Shown: piece after piece, positions 37,632-46,653 of the stretch | How positions within the stretch are numbered: the stretch's first letter is position 1 | Layout: each line of letters opens with the position of its first letter | Assembly: GCF_013031405.1 (NCBI RefSeq) | Contig: NZ_WPZY01000006.1 | Span: 186,001-250,000 of the forward strand | Source: Ruegeria sp. HKCCD8929 | GTDB taxonomy: Bacteria > Pseudomonadota > Alphaproteobacteria > Rhodobacterales > Rhodobacteraceae | DNA: 64,000 nt | Reading direction: 5' to 3' | Notes under the pieces: generated by a model | What the model was told of the DNA's origin: nothing | The model's database searches: none | The model's input: only the letters and a program-made list of their open reading frames with translations | Position numbers and translations under genes: made by a program

Positions 37632-38489
37632 ATGAAACACCTGAAATTCGGACTGACACTTCTGGTGTCGCTGTGTTTTCTCTCTGCCCCTCTCTGGGCC
37701 TGGCGGTCCTTGTCGGCGCCCTTCGCCCTTCCCGAATCCGCCTCATCCGGCGAAGTCGAAACCGAGGGCGCCCGTATCCACTACATGACCTTCGGCGATG
37801 CGGAGGGCCTGCCGGTGCTCCTGCTACATGGCGGGCTGGGCGCCGCCGAGGATTTCGGCTCCCAAATCCCTGCCCTGTCCGGACAGTATCGCCTGATCGC
37901 GATTGACAGCCGTGGGCATGGGCGCTCGACGGATGATGATCAACCCTACTCGTATACGCTAATGGCGCGCGATGTTCTGGCCGTCATGGACGCACTATCA
38001 CTCGACAAGGCGGCCATTGTCGGATGGTCGGATGGCGGCAATATCGGTTTGGAACTGGCGATCACGGCGCCGGAGCGGCTGATCGGTGTGTTCGCCATCG
38101 GGGCGAACTACGACGTGTCCGGCGTTAAACCCTCGGCTGGCGGAGATGGCTTGGTCGGCCAATATGTCGGCTATGCCGTTGCACAATATGGCGCCATCTC
38201 ACCCACCCCGGGCAGTTTCGGACCGTTCTCGGAAAAGGTCTTTGCGATGTGGGGGTCACAACCCAGCTTTTCCGAAGATCAGCTACGCGGGATTGCAACC
38301 CCTTTCATCGTTGCCGCGGGCATCTACGAGGAAGCAATTGATGAGGCACATACTCGTCGCATGGCCGACCTGATCCCCAACGCCGAATTGCTGCTGATCG
38401 AAAACGCCAGCCATTTTGTGCAATGGCAGCAGCCCGAGGTGGTGAACGCCGCGATCTTGGACTTTCTGGGCAGTCTGAGCGCCGACTGA
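37632..38489 (+). CDS. secreted alpha/beta hydrolase within the ABC importer operon
   Basis: A 285-residue alpha/beta-hydrolase with an N-terminal hydrophobic signal or anchor (MKHLKFGLTLLVSLCFLSAP). The nucleophile elbow is GWSDGG (Ser in GxSxG), HGGLGAAEDFGS gives the oxyanion loop, and ENASHFVQW holds the catalytic His. GGGAGGAGAG precedes the ATG, 47 bases after the binding-protein gene. A hydrolase between the binding protein and permeases is not part of the usual five-gene layout and suggests that the imported compound is an ester or amide cleaved in the periplasm; that is inference. Confidence 0.87.
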   Translation: MKHLKFGLTLLVSLCFLSAPLWAWRSLSAPFALPESASSGEVETEGARIHYMTFGDAEGLPVLLLHGGLGAAEDFGSQIPALSGQYRLIAIDSRGHGRSTDDDQPYSYTLMARDVLAVMDALSLDKAAIVGWSDGGNIGLELAITAPERLIGVFAIGANYDVSGVKPSAGGDGLVGQYVGYAVAQYGAISPTPGSFGPFSEKVFAMWGSQPSFSEDQLRGIATPFIVAAGIYEEAIDEAHTRRMADLIPNAELLLIENASHFVQWQQPEVVNAAILDFLGSLSAD

Positions 38490-38576
38490 TCGCCCGGAAT
38501 CTTTCAACGGGTCTTTTCCGGTTTCGGCCGGAATGGCTGTTGACACCTGTAACAATTCGCGGGACCAACTTGATCC

Positions 38577-39554
38577 ATGCTCGCCTATGTCATTCGCCGC
38601 GTTTTCCAATCGATCGTCGTCCTGCTGGTCGTCGGGCTGGTCGCCTTTTCCATGTTCCGCTTTGTCGGCGACCCCATCGACAACATGCTGGGACAGGAGC
38701 GCACACAAGCCGATATCGACCGGCTGCGCACGGAGCTAGGCCTCGATCAGCCGTTCCCGGTGCAGTACTTCAAGTTCCTGCAAGGTGCTGCGCAGGGCAA
38801 TTTCGGCGTCTCCTATAGGCAAGGTCGCCCCGTCGCTACCATCATCTCCGAGCGTGCGCCCGCCACGCTGGAACTGGCGCTGGTCTCGGGCTTTTTTGCC
38901 ATCACGATGGGCATCGCGCTCGGCGTTTTCACTGCGATCCGACGACGAGGGATCGCGGCCAATGTGATCATGACACTCAGCCTGATCGGCGTGTCGCTAC
39001 CCACCTTCCTGATCGGCATCCTGTTGATCTACGTGTTCTCGGTCGAGCTGGATTGGCTGCCCAGTTTCGGACGCGGTGAGACGGTCAAGATCGGCAACTG
39101 GTCCACCGGATTTCTGACAGCTTCGGGCCTCAAGGCGCTGATTCTGCCCGCAATTACTCTGGGCCTTTATCAGATGACGCTGATCATGCGGCTGGTGCGG
39201 TCCGAGATGCTTGAAGTGCTGCGCGCCGACTATATCCGCTTTGCCCGCGCCCGGGGTCTGACGGACCGGGCGGTGAACTTTCACCATGCACTCAAGAACA
39301 CGCTGGTGCCGGTGATTACGGTGACCGGCCTGCAGCTGGGCTCGATCATCGCCTTTGCCATCATCACCGAGACGGTATTCCAGTGGCCCGGCGTCGGGCT
39401 TTTGTTCATAAACGCCATTCAGTTCGTGGATATCCCGGTGATGGCAGCGTATCTGATGCTGATTTCGGTGATGTTCGTGACCATCAATCTGATCGTCGAC
39501 CTGCTCTACTACGCCATCGACCCGCGCCTGCGCATCGACGGGAGGACCGCATGA
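38577..39554 (+). CDS. ABC transporter permease (DppB/OppB type)
   Basis: A 325-residue inner-membrane permease with six helices. It begins MLAYVIRRVFQSIVVLLVVG, the conserved start of DppB-type proteins, with LGLDQPFPVQYFKFL and the cytoplasmic EAA-like loop YIRFARARGLTDRAVNFHHA that docks the ATPases. Its stop overlaps the start of the second permease (ATGA), showing translational coupling. Confidence 0.93.
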   Translation: MLAYVIRRVFQSIVVLLVVGLVAFSMFRFVGDPIDNMLGQERTQADIDRLRTELGLDQPFPVQYFKFLQGAAQGNFGVSYRQGRPVATIISERAPATLELALVSGFFAITMGIALGVFTAIRRRGIAANVIMTLSLIGVSLPTFLIGILLIYVFSVELDWLPSFGRGETVKIGNWSTGFLTASGLKALILPAITLGLYQMTLIMRLVRSEMLEVLRADYIRFARARGLTDRAVNFHHALKNTLVPVITVTGLQLGSIIAFAIITETVFQWPGVGLLFINAIQFVDIPVMAAYLMLISVMFVTINLIVDLLYYAIDPRLRIDGRTA

Positions 39555-40501
39555 CCGAAGTGACGCAGAAACCCGTCGAGGCCAAGCTCTCGCGGCTGGC
39601 CGAGTTCTGGAACAGCGATTTCGTCTGGTCCTTCCGCCATTCGCCGGTGGCCATCGTGGCGCTGTTCATCGTGGCGGTGCTGCTGTTGGCGGCGCTCTTT
39701 GCGCCCCTGATCGCACCACATGATCCGTTCAACCCGGCGACGCTGAATCTGATGAACGGCTTTACCCCGCCGGGTGAGCCCAATGCGTTCACGCAGGAAA
39801 CCTTCCTGCTCGGCACCGACGACCAGGGCCGCGATGTGTTTTCGACCATCCTCTACGGTCTGCGCATCTCGCTCTTCGTGGGCATCTCGGCGGTGGTGCT
39901 GGCGATGATCGTCGGCGTCATCCTTGGGCTGGTCGCGGCCTATGTCGGCGGCTGGACCGAGACGCTGATCATGCGGATCGCAGACGTGCAGCTGACATTC
40001 CCGGCCATTCTGGTGGCGATGCTGATCTTTGGAATCGCCAAGGGCTTCACCCCGCCGGAATACCGGGACGAGATGGCGATCTGGGTGCTGATCATAGCCA
40101 TCGCCCTGTCCGACTGGGTGCAGTTTGCGCGTGTGGTGCGCGGCGCGGCGCTGGTCGAGAAGAACCGCGAATACGTGCAGGCGGCGCGGATGATCGGCCG
40201 CTCGGGTCCTGCGATCATGATGCGGCACATCCTGCCCAACATCCTGTCACCGGTGCTGGTCATCGCCACCATCTCGTTGGCGCTGGCGATCATCGCCGAG
40301 GCAACGCTGTCCTTCCTCGGCGTCGGCGCGCCGCCCACCCAGCCTTCACTCGGCACCCTGATCCGCATCGGGCAAGGATTCCTGTTCTCGGGCGAATGGT
40401 GGATCCTGTTCTTCCCCGCAGTCACCCTTCTGGCGCTGGCCCTGTCGGTCAATCTGCTGGGCGACTGGTTGCGGGACGCTCTGAATCCGAAGCTGCGGTG
40501 A
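39551..40501 (+). CDS. ABC transporter permease (DppC/OppC type)
   Basis: A 316-residue permease, partner of the preceding one. The N-terminal cytoplasmic segment (EFWNSDFVWSFRHSP) precedes the first helix; LGTDDQGRDVFSTILYGLRI is the family signature and VQAARMIGRSGPAIMMRHIL the EAA loop. ATG 39551 follows GGGAGG. The frame is open far upstream within the previous gene, but that part is not coding. Its stop is followed by the small orphan gene rather than directly by the ATPases. Confidence 0.93.
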   Translation: MTEVTQKPVEAKLSRLAEFWNSDFVWSFRHSPVAIVALFIVAVLLLAALFAPLIAPHDPFNPATLNLMNGFTPPGEPNAFTQETFLLGTDDQGRDVFSTILYGLRISLFVGISAVVLAMIVGVILGLVAAYVGGWTETLIMRIADVQLTFPAILVAMLIFGIAKGFTPPEYRDEMAIWVLIIAIALSDWVQFARVVRGAALVEKNREYVQAARMIGRSGPAIMMRHILPNILSPVLVIATISLALAIIAEATLSFLGVGAPPTQPSLGTLIRIGQGFLFSGEWWILFFPAVTLLALALSVNLLGDWLRDALNPKLR

Positions 40502-40544
40502 CCTCGTGACGGCAACCTCAAGTATCCTACTGTCGTTTCTTAGA

Positions 40545-40832
40545 ATGACCGCAAGACGACCGGGAATGTTCTTTGGTAGTAACGATCTCCGAGATGTTCA
40601 CATCCACTTAGAAGGTTGGCGCGCGCACAGACGTTATGCCACCGACAAAGACTCCTTTGCGGACACCTTCTTCGAAGAATTTCACGGCTTTGTCGAAAGT
40701 CATTACGACGACCACCGCACGATCGGCTGGCAAGGCTTGATCTGCGAATACGAAGGCAAGGACAAACAATTTGAGAAGTTCATGGAACTCGTCGAAAAAT
40801 TTTTCCGACAAAAAGTACTGGTCGAGAAATGA
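40545..40832 (+). CDS. small orphan protein inside the ABC importer operon
   Basis: A 95-residue protein (MTARRPGMFFGSNDLRDVHI; then FHGFVESHYDDHRTIGWQGL) of no family I recognise. It is soluble, mixed acidic and basic, with no signal peptide. GC is about 49% over 40561-40800, against roughly 65% for its neighbours, which suggests later acquisition. Its stop overlaps the start of the first ATPase gene (ATGA), so it is firmly in the operon. No ribosome site is evident; a GTG at 40506 would add 13 residues. It lies 43 bases after the second permease. Confidence 0.7.
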   Translation: MTARRPGMFFGSNDLRDVHIHLEGWRAHRRYATDKDSFADTFFEEFHGFVESHYDDHRTIGWQGLICEYEGKDKQFEKFMELVEKFFRQKVLVEK

Positions 40833-41794
40833 CTGAACCGGTCCTCTCCGTCCGCGATCTCGTTGTCGAGATCCCGACCCGCCATGGCGTTCTGCGGCCC
40901 GTGGACGGCGTCAGCTATGACCTCGCCCCAGGCGAGATTCTCGGAGTCGTGGGCGAGTCCGGCGCCGGCAAGTCGATGACCGGCAACGCCGTCATTGGCC
41001 TGCTGGACCGCCCTGCCCATATCGCCAGCGGTGAAATCCTGCTGAACGGACGGCGCATCGACAACCTGCCCCTGCGCGAGATGCGCAAGATCCGGGGGCG
41101 CGAGATCGGGATGGTCTTTCAGGACCCGCTGACCTCGCTCAACCCGCTGATCCCGATCGGAGAACAGCTCTCCGAGACCATCGAAACCCACCTAGGCGTC
41201 TCCAAGGCCGAGGCGCGCAAACGGGCGCTGGCCTCGTTGGAAGAGGTCGGCATCCCTGCCGCCGCCGAGCGGCTCGACAGCTACCCGCACGAATTCTCTG
41301 GCGGCATGCGACAGCGGGTGGTGATCGCGCTGGCGCTCTGTGCCGAGCCGTCGCTGGTGATCGCGGATGAACCCACAACGGCGCTGGACGTGTCGGTGCA
41401 GGCGCAGATCATCGCGCTGCTCAAACGGCTCTGCCGGGATCATGGCACTTCGGTCATTCTCGTGACCCACGACATGGGCGTGATCGCCGAGGCCGCCGAC
41501 CGGGTGGCGGTGATGTACGCGGGCCAATTGGTCGAGATCGGCCCGGTTCGCGATGTGCTGACCCACCCGAAGCACCCTTACACCGACGGGCTGGTGGGCT
41601 CGATGCCCGCGAACTCGCACGGTCAAGCCCGGCTGCGGCAGATCCCCGGCGCCATGCCACGGCTCAACGCCCTGCCCGAGGGCTGCCCGTTCAACCCGCG
41701 CTGCCCGGTTGCCGACGCCACCTGCCGCGCCGCGCCGCGCCCTGCCCTGACGGAGGGCGCCGCCTGCTGGCACCCGATCGGAGAACACGCATGA
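40829..41794 (+). CDS. ABC transporter ATP-binding protein (DppD/OppD type)
   Basis: A 321-residue ATPase of the oligopeptide/nickel subfamily. Walker A is GESGAGKS near residues 46-53, the signature [13 protein letters not shown] near 153, Walker [13 protein letters not shown], and the H-loop LVTHDMG. The C-terminus has the oligopeptide-transporter extension with cysteines in [15 protein letters not shown] that may hold an iron-sulfur cluster in relatives. It overlaps both neighbours by four bases. Confidence 0.94.
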   Translation: MTEPVLSVRDLVVEIPTRHGVLRPVDGVSYDLAPGEILGVVGESGAGKSMTGNAVIGLLDRPAHIASGEILLNGRRIDNLPLREMRKIRGREIGMVFQDPLTSLNPLIPIGEQLSETIETHLGVSKAEARKRALASLEEVGIPAAAERLDSYPHEFSGGMRQRVVIALALCAEPSLVIADEPTTALDVSVQAQIIALLKRLCRDHGTSVILVTHDMGVIAEAADRVAVMYAGQLVEIGPVRDVLTHPKHPYTDGLVGSMPANSHGQARLRQIPGAMPRLNALPEGCPFNPRCPVADATCRAAPRPALTEGAACWHPIGEHA

Positions 41795-42756
41795 GCATGG
41801 TCACGATCCGCAACCTGACCCGCACTTTCGACGTGTCGAAGCCCTGGCTGAACCGGGTGCTGGAGCGACTGCCAAAGCAGACGCTGACCGCCGTGTCCGA
41901 CGTCACCTTCGAGATCGAAGAGAAAACCGTTTATGCGCTGGTGGGCGAATCCGGGTCTGGTAAATCCACCATCGGCAAGATCTTGGTGGGGCTGCTGCCG
42001 CCTTCGAACGGCGCGGTTGAGGTTGAGGGGGTCGATCTCGCCCATGAGACCGACAAAGCAGTGCTGAGCGATCTGCGCTCGAACATCCAGATGATCTTTC
42101 AGGACCCATACGCCTCGCTCAATCCGCGCTGGCGGGTGAAGGATATCATTGTCGAGCCGGTCCGGGCGCGTGGCGGCAAGGTAGAGAGGCTGGCGGAGAA
42201 ACTGTTGGAACAGGTGGGGCTGTCGGCGCTCGATGCCGACAAATTCCCGCACCAGTTCTCAGGCGGTCAGCGGCAGCGCATCTGCGTGGCGCGCGCACTG
42301 GCGTCCGAGCCGCGCCTGATCGTGTGCGACGAGCCGACCTCGGCGCTGGATGTGTCGGTGCAGGCGCAGGTGCTGAACCTGATGTCGGATTTGAAGGAAA
42401 ATCTGGGGCTCACCTATCTGTTCATCAGCCACGACCTGACGGTGGTGCGGCACATGGCCGACCGGATCGGAGTGCTGTATCTGGGGCAACTGGTGGAAGA
42501 GGCCAGCCCGGATACATTGTTCGAAACACCGAAACACCCCTACACCCAGATGCTGCTGGCCGCCGCCCCCAAACTGGACCAGTTCGGGCGCGAGGAAGAG
42601 CCACCGCAGGGCGAAATCCCCGACCCGATCAACCCGCCACCCGGCTGTGTCTTTAACCCGCGCTGCCCGCTGGCCGCTGATCGGTGCCGCAGCGAACGTC
42701 CGGTGTTGCGGCGGGTGGGCGAGACGCGGGTCGCCTGTCACATGGTGGAGGGGTGA
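41791..42756 (+). CDS. ABC transporter ATP-binding protein (DppF/OppF type)
   Basis: A 321-residue second ATPase. Walker A GESGSGKST, signature FSGGQRQRICVARAL, Walker B LIVCDEPTSALD and the H-loop FISHDLTVV are all intact. The C-terminal GCVFNPRCPLAADRC again carries the cysteine cluster. It ends the operon. A nested stem lies shortly downstream. Confidence 0.94.
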   Translation: MSMVTIRNLTRTFDVSKPWLNRVLERLPKQTLTAVSDVTFEIEEKTVYALVGESGSGKSTIGKILVGLLPPSNGAVEVEGVDLAHETDKAVLSDLRSNIQMIFQDPYASLNPRWRVKDIIVEPVRARGGKVERLAEKLLEQVGLSALDADKFPHQFSGGQRQRICVARALASEPRLIVCDEPTSALDVSVQAQVLNLMSDLKENLGLTYLFISHDLTVVRHMADRIGVLYLGQLVEEASPDTLFETPKHPYTQMLLAAAPKLDQFGREEEPPQGEIPDPINPPPGCVFNPRCPLAADRCRSERPVLRRVGETRVACHMVEG

Positions 42757-42790
42757 TGCCGACACGGTTGGGGCTGTCCGAGACAACCTA

Positions 42791-42830
42791 ACTGATCCAC
42801 TGTTGGCGCAACTGCGCCTGAACGATCAGT
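42791..42830 (+). other. nested inverted repeat after the ABC operon
   Basis: ACTGATC (42791-42797) pairs with GATCAGT (42824-42830), enclosing GGCGC (42805-42809) and GCGCC (42814-42818). No T-run follows, so intrinsic termination is not certain. It lies between the ABC operon and the convergent GNAT gene. Confidence 0.4.
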
Positions 42831-42839
42831 TCGCAATCG

Positions 42840-43376
42840 CTACGAGATATCTTTGACAAAGAAATGCATATGTGGGCGCAGCATTGGCTGGTCATGATAT
42901 GTGGTTGTCTCGATTGGATCCTCGACCTCGGTGAAACCGAGCTTGGGATAGAGGCTGCGCATTTCGACGTTCGGCGTCAGCGTGTCCACGACCAAGCGCT
43001 TCAGTCCCATTTGCCGCGCGGCCTCGACCCGAGCCTCGACCAGTTTTCGGCCTGCTCCGGTGCCGCGCGCTTCTTTGGTCACAAACAATCGCTTCAACTC
43101 TCCTGTCTCTTCGTCCAGGCACTTCAACATGCCGCATCCGACGATCTGCCCCGTCCCATCCCGGGCCAAAACCAGGCATCCTTTCGGGGGCAGATAATCC
43201 GTTGCATTCGCCCAAAACTCGGCAAGTGCGCTTTGCGGTGCGGCCGGGTCAATATCGAAACCCATTCCCCGCATTCTCTGAACAATCAGGTCGTAGTACT
43301 GGGTGAGTATTCCGTTCAACTGACCTCGGGGCGGCAGGCTGTCACAGAACTCAATTTCGACGTTTTTCAAAGGCAT
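42840..43376 (-). CDS. GNAT family N-acetyltransferase (low-GC)
   Basis: A 178-residue acetyltransferase with the acetyl-CoA site EARGTGAGRKLVEARVEAAR (Q/RxxGxG/A) and NVEMRSLYPKLGFTEV. It resembles small YobR/PhnO-type GNATs. GC is lower than its neighbours (42-58% in 60-base blocks sampled). ATG 43376 is chosen over a TTG 33 bases earlier; no clear ribosome site is seen for either. It is transcribed towards the ABC operon. Substrate unknown. Confidence 0.82.
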   Translation of the reverse strand: MPLKNVEIEFCDSLPPRGQLNGILTQYYDLIVQRMRGMGFDIDPAAPQSALAEFWANATDYLPPKGCLVLARDGTGQIVGCGMLKCLDEETGELKRLFVTKEARGTGAGRKLVEARVEAARQMGLKRLVVDTLTPNVEMRSLYPKLGFTEVEDPIETTTYHDQPMLRPHMHFFVKDIS

Positions 43377-43455
43377 GTCAGTCAAGGGTTGGTGAGTAGG
43401 CGATGACAATTGAACTTAGTAGATCAGCATAGCTCCGAAAAACCACCATTGGGCA

Positions 43456-43484
43456 ACAAAAAGCCCCGGACAATGTCCGGGGCT
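43456..43484 (-). terminator. terminator of the TRAP-TAXI / UspA operon
   Basis: AGCCCCGGAC (43462-43471) pairs perfectly with GTCCGGGGCT (43475-43484) around a three-base loop. On the minus strand the stem is followed by a run of Ts, beginning 22 bases past the universal stress protein stop. Confidence 0.88.
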
Positions 43485-43505
43485 CAATCGATTTCAATAG
43501 ATCGC

Positions 43506-43937
43506 TCAGCGCACCACGTAAACCGAGGCCGTTGAGTGCCGCACCACACGTGCGGCGTTGGGGCCCAGCAGATAGTCCTTGAGGTCGGGCGTGTGCGCGC
43601 CGATCACGATAAGGTCGCTGCCGGCGCCTTCAGCGGTCTTCAGGATCTCCTGATAGGCCGTCCCGGTCGCCACCACGTGCCGGATCGAGGCGTTTCGCTC
43701 TTCGCCCAACGCGGCAGCGCACAGATGCACCAGTTGGTCGTGCGCTTCGTTCACGGCCTTTTCGTGGAAGTCGGGCTCAAAGAACCCCGAGACCCAGCGT
43801 TCCCCGAAATCGGGCAGCACAGTCACCACGTCCAGCTGCGCCCCGTCCAGATCGGCCAGACGCGCCGCCTGTTTCAGCACCGGGGCGTCGTGATCGCCGT
43901 TGCTGATATCAACGGCGCAGAGCACGGATTTGGTCAT
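43506..43937 (-). CDS. universal stress protein (UspA family)
   Basis: A 143-residue nucleotide-binding protein: MTKSVLCAVDISNGDHDAPV at the N-terminus, and GAHTPDLKDYLLGPNAARVV with a following HSTASV, matching the G-x2-G-x9-G-S/T phosphate loop of ATP-binding USPs. It overlaps the TRAP permease stop by four bases (ATGA). A USP attached to a TRAP transporter recalls TeaD, which modulates the ectoine transporter TeaABC in Halomonas elongata; a similar regulatory role is inferred here. Confidence 0.9.
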   Translation of the reverse strand: MTKSVLCAVDISNGDHDAPVLKQAARLADLDGAQLDVVTVLPDFGERWVSGFFEPDFHEKAVNEAHDQLVHLCAAALGEERNASIRHVVATGTAYQEILKTAEGAGSDLIVIGAHTPDLKDYLLGPNAARVVRHSTASVYVVR

Positions 43938-46543
43938 GCGGGTACTCCTTCTCTGGCGGCCCGGCCGCGTTGCAGAAAGGCGATCAGGCCAAGCAGGATC
44001 AGCGCCGGGATGAACACCAGCTCTTTGGGCGGCTGGCTGGACGGCGCCTGGATCGTGGCGATCCGCACCGCGTCATCGGCGTAGAAATCGAAGCTGTCCA
44101 GATTGGCCGAGACCGGCGAGCCAAAGATCGGCTCTTCCAGCTTGACCAACCCGTCCTCTTCCAGCAGCAGCAGACCAAAGGCATCGACCCGCGCCTCGCC
44201 GCCCTCCTCCGGACCGACGGTCAGGATCAGGGTGGTGTCCTTCATGTTGCCGGTATCGAAGTCCGGGCCGCTTACCGTCAGGCGCAGCTCAGACCCCGGC
44301 TCGGCCTCACCCACGGCCTGCACGAAGCCGGCAGGTTCGATGACCTCAAACGGCGGAGCGATCCGGTTCATGAAGAAATCCGGCCGGAACAGCGCGAACG
44401 CGATCAGGATCAGCGCAACACTTTCATAGATCCGGTTGCGGGAGACGAAATAGCCCATCGTCCCGGCGGTGAAGACGAGGATCGCGATGGTGGCGGAGAT
44501 CGCCACGATGATGCCCCCGATCCATCCCACATCGATAAGCAGTAGATCGGTGTTGAAGATGAAGACGAAGGGCAGCGCCACGGTCCGCAGGGAATAGAAG
44601 AAGGCCGTGAACCCGGTCTTGATCGCATCGCCCCCCGACACGGCGGCGGCGGCGAAACTCGCCAGACCCACAGGTGGCGTCACATCCGCCATGATGCCGA
44701 AATAGAAGACGAAGAGGTGCACCGCGATCAGAGGCACGATCAGGCCCGATTGCGCGCCCAGTTCCACCACGACCCCGGCCATCAGCGAGCTGACCACGAT
44801 ATAGTTGGCCGTGGTCGGCAGGCCCATGCCCAGGATAAGACTGAGCAGGCCCACCATCACCAGCATCAGGATCAGGTTGCCGCCGGACAGGAACTCAACC
44901 AGATCGGCCATCACCTGCCCCACACCGGTCAGCGTCACCGTACCCACGATCACGCCCGCGGTGGCCGTGGCCAGCGCGATACCGATCATGTTGCGGGCAC
45001 CGTCGATCAGACCCTGCCACAGGTCGCGAACGCCTTCCATGAAGGTGTCAACCATGTTGCTCTGCCCGCGGAACATCGCCTTGAGCGGTTTCTGCGTCAG
45101 CAGGATCACGAACAGCAGTGCGGTGGCCCAGAACGCCGAGAGGCCGGGCGATTTCTGCTCGATCATCAGGAAATAGACCAAAACGATGATCGGCAGCAGA
45201 TAATGCAGACCGGCCTTGTAGATCTCGGCTACGACCGGCAGTTCGACCTCCTTGGCATTGGGATCGTCGGGAACCAGATCCTCGACCCCGGCAGCCAGTT
45301 TGAGCAGCAGGATGTAAGCCACCACAACCGCCGCCGAGAGCGTCAGGCCCGAGGCACCGGGCATCAGGTCCGAGATCCAGCGCACGGGATATTGCACGCC
45401 GTAGCAGAGGCCCGCGAACCCGGCAAAGAACAGTGCCATGCCGCCAATGGTCCTGCCCATCGACACGACCCGGTTGCCCAGCGTCGGCATGTTCCGCTTC
45501 ACCGCTTCGAGGTGCACGATATAGACCAGCGCGATGTAGGAAATCGCAGCGGGCAGGAACGCGTGGGTAATCACCTCGACATATGAGATGCCCACATATT
45601 CCACCATCAGGAAGGCGGCGGCCCCCATCACCGGCGGCATGATCTGACCGTTGACCGAGGATGCGACCTCGACCGAACCGGCCTGTTCGCTGGTAAAGCC
45701 CACGCGCTTCATCAGTGGGATGGTGAAGGTGCCGGTGGTCACAACGTTGGCGATCGACGAGCCCGAAATCAGGCCGGTGGCGGCCGAACCCACCACGGCG
45801 GCCTTGGCCGGCCCGCCGCGCAAGTGGCCCAGAGCACCAAACGCCATCTTGATGAAGTAGTTCCCCGCGCCCGCTTTATCGAGCAACGCGCCAAAGAGCA
45901 CGAAGAGGAAGACGAATTTGGTGGACACGCCCAGGGCAATGCCGAACACGCCTTCGGAGGTGATCCACATATGGCTCATCGCCTTTTTCAGGCTGGCGCC
46001 CTTCCAGCGGATGACCTCGGGCACCCATTCCGAAGCGCCGAAGAAGACATAGGCCAGAAAGATCGTCGCGATGATGGCCATTGCCGGGCCAAGCGCGCGG
46101 CGGGCTGCTTCGAACAGCAGGATCAGTCCGACCAGGGCAACCCATTTGTCAGTGTCATCGGCCAGACCGCCCGCATTCACGATCTTCTGGTAGAAGATAT
46201 AGCCGTAAAGCGCGATCACGGTGCCGACAATCCCCATGATCCAATCCTGGATCGGGATGTAATTTCGCGGGCTGGATTTCAGCGCCGGATAGGCCGAAAA
46301 CGCCAGGAACATCGCAAAGGCCAGATGGATCTGGCGCGAGTTGTTCACCACCGACCCCGGCAGCAGCAGGTTCGAGACCGGCGAGGCCAGGATCACCTGA
46401 AACACGGACCAGATCACGGCCACGATGGCCAGAAACAGCCCGACATTGCCCGCCGGATCCCGCGCGCCCGCGTCCGACGATGCCACCAGTTCCTGTAGTT
46501 CTTCTTCGGATAGCGGACGATTGCCCTGAGAATCAGAGGTCAT
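43934..46543 (-). CDS. TRAP transporter fused permease (small and large subunits)
   Basis: An 869-residue inner-membrane protein combining the four-helix DctQ-like part (about residues 35-170) and the DctM-like large part. Large-subunit marks are VGSAATGLISGSSIANVVTT, GQIMPPVMGAAAFLMVEYVG and LGMGLPTTANYIVVSSLMAG. An additional C-terminal region (about 740-830) has soluble beta-rich character before a last helix and ends LIAFLQRGRAAREGVPA. ATG 46543 with GGGGAG upstream is used. It works with the TAXI binding protein upstream, driving solute uptake by a cation gradient. The solute is unknown. Confidence 0.94.
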   Translation of the reverse strand: MTSDSQGNRPLSEEELQELVASSDAGARDPAGNVGLFLAIVAVIWSVFQVILASPVSNLLLPGSVVNNSRQIHLAFAMFLAFSAYPALKSSPRNYIPIQDWIMGIVGTVIALYGYIFYQKIVNAGGLADDTDKWVALVGLILLFEAARRALGPAMAIIATIFLAYVFFGASEWVPEVIRWKGASLKKAMSHMWITSEGVFGIALGVSTKFVFLFVLFGALLDKAGAGNYFIKMAFGALGHLRGGPAKAAVVGSAATGLISGSSIANVVTTGTFTIPLMKRVGFTSEQAGSVEVASSVNGQIMPPVMGAAAFLMVEYVGISYVEVITHAFLPAAISYIALVYIVHLEAVKRNMPTLGNRVVSMGRTIGGMALFFAGFAGLCYGVQYPVRWISDLMPGASGLTLSAAVVVAYILLLKLAAGVEDLVPDDPNAKEVELPVVAEIYKAGLHYLLPIIVLVYFLMIEQKSPGLSAFWATALLFVILLTQKPLKAMFRGQSNMVDTFMEGVRDLWQGLIDGARNMIGIALATATAGVIVGTVTLTGVGQVMADLVEFLSGGNLILMLVMVGLLSLILGMGLPTTANYIVVSSLMAGVVVELGAQSGLIVPLIAVHLFVFYFGIMADVTPPVGLASFAAAAVSGGDAIKTGFTAFFYSLRTVALPFVFIFNTDLLLIDVGWIGGIIVAISATIAILVFTAGTMGYFVSRNRIYESVALILIAFALFRPDFFMNRIAPPFEVIEPAGFVQAVGEAEPGSELRLTVSGPDFDTGNMKDTTLILTVGPEEGGEARVDAFGLLLLEEDGLVKLEEPIFGSPVSANLDSFDFYADDAVRIATIQAPSSQPPKELVFIPALILLGLIAFLQRGRAAREGVPA

Positions 46544-46610
46544 CAAAAAGTCTCCCCGTCCTGCCGCCCTCTTTTGTCCAGCGGCGTTTTTGACCCGGTA
46601 TCGGGTGAGA

Positions 46611-46634
46611 ACGAGGCGCCCGTAGGCGCCTCGT
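46611..46634 (-). other. intercistronic hairpin between TAXI binding protein and TRAP permease
   Basis: ACGAGGCGCC (46611-46620) and GGCGCCTCGT (46625-46634) form a perfect 10-bp stem with a four-base loop and no T-run. Its place between the binding-protein gene and the permease gene suits an mRNA stabiliser that keeps the binding protein in excess. Confidence 0.7.
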
Positions 46635-46653
46635 CAATTGCGCATCGGGTGGA

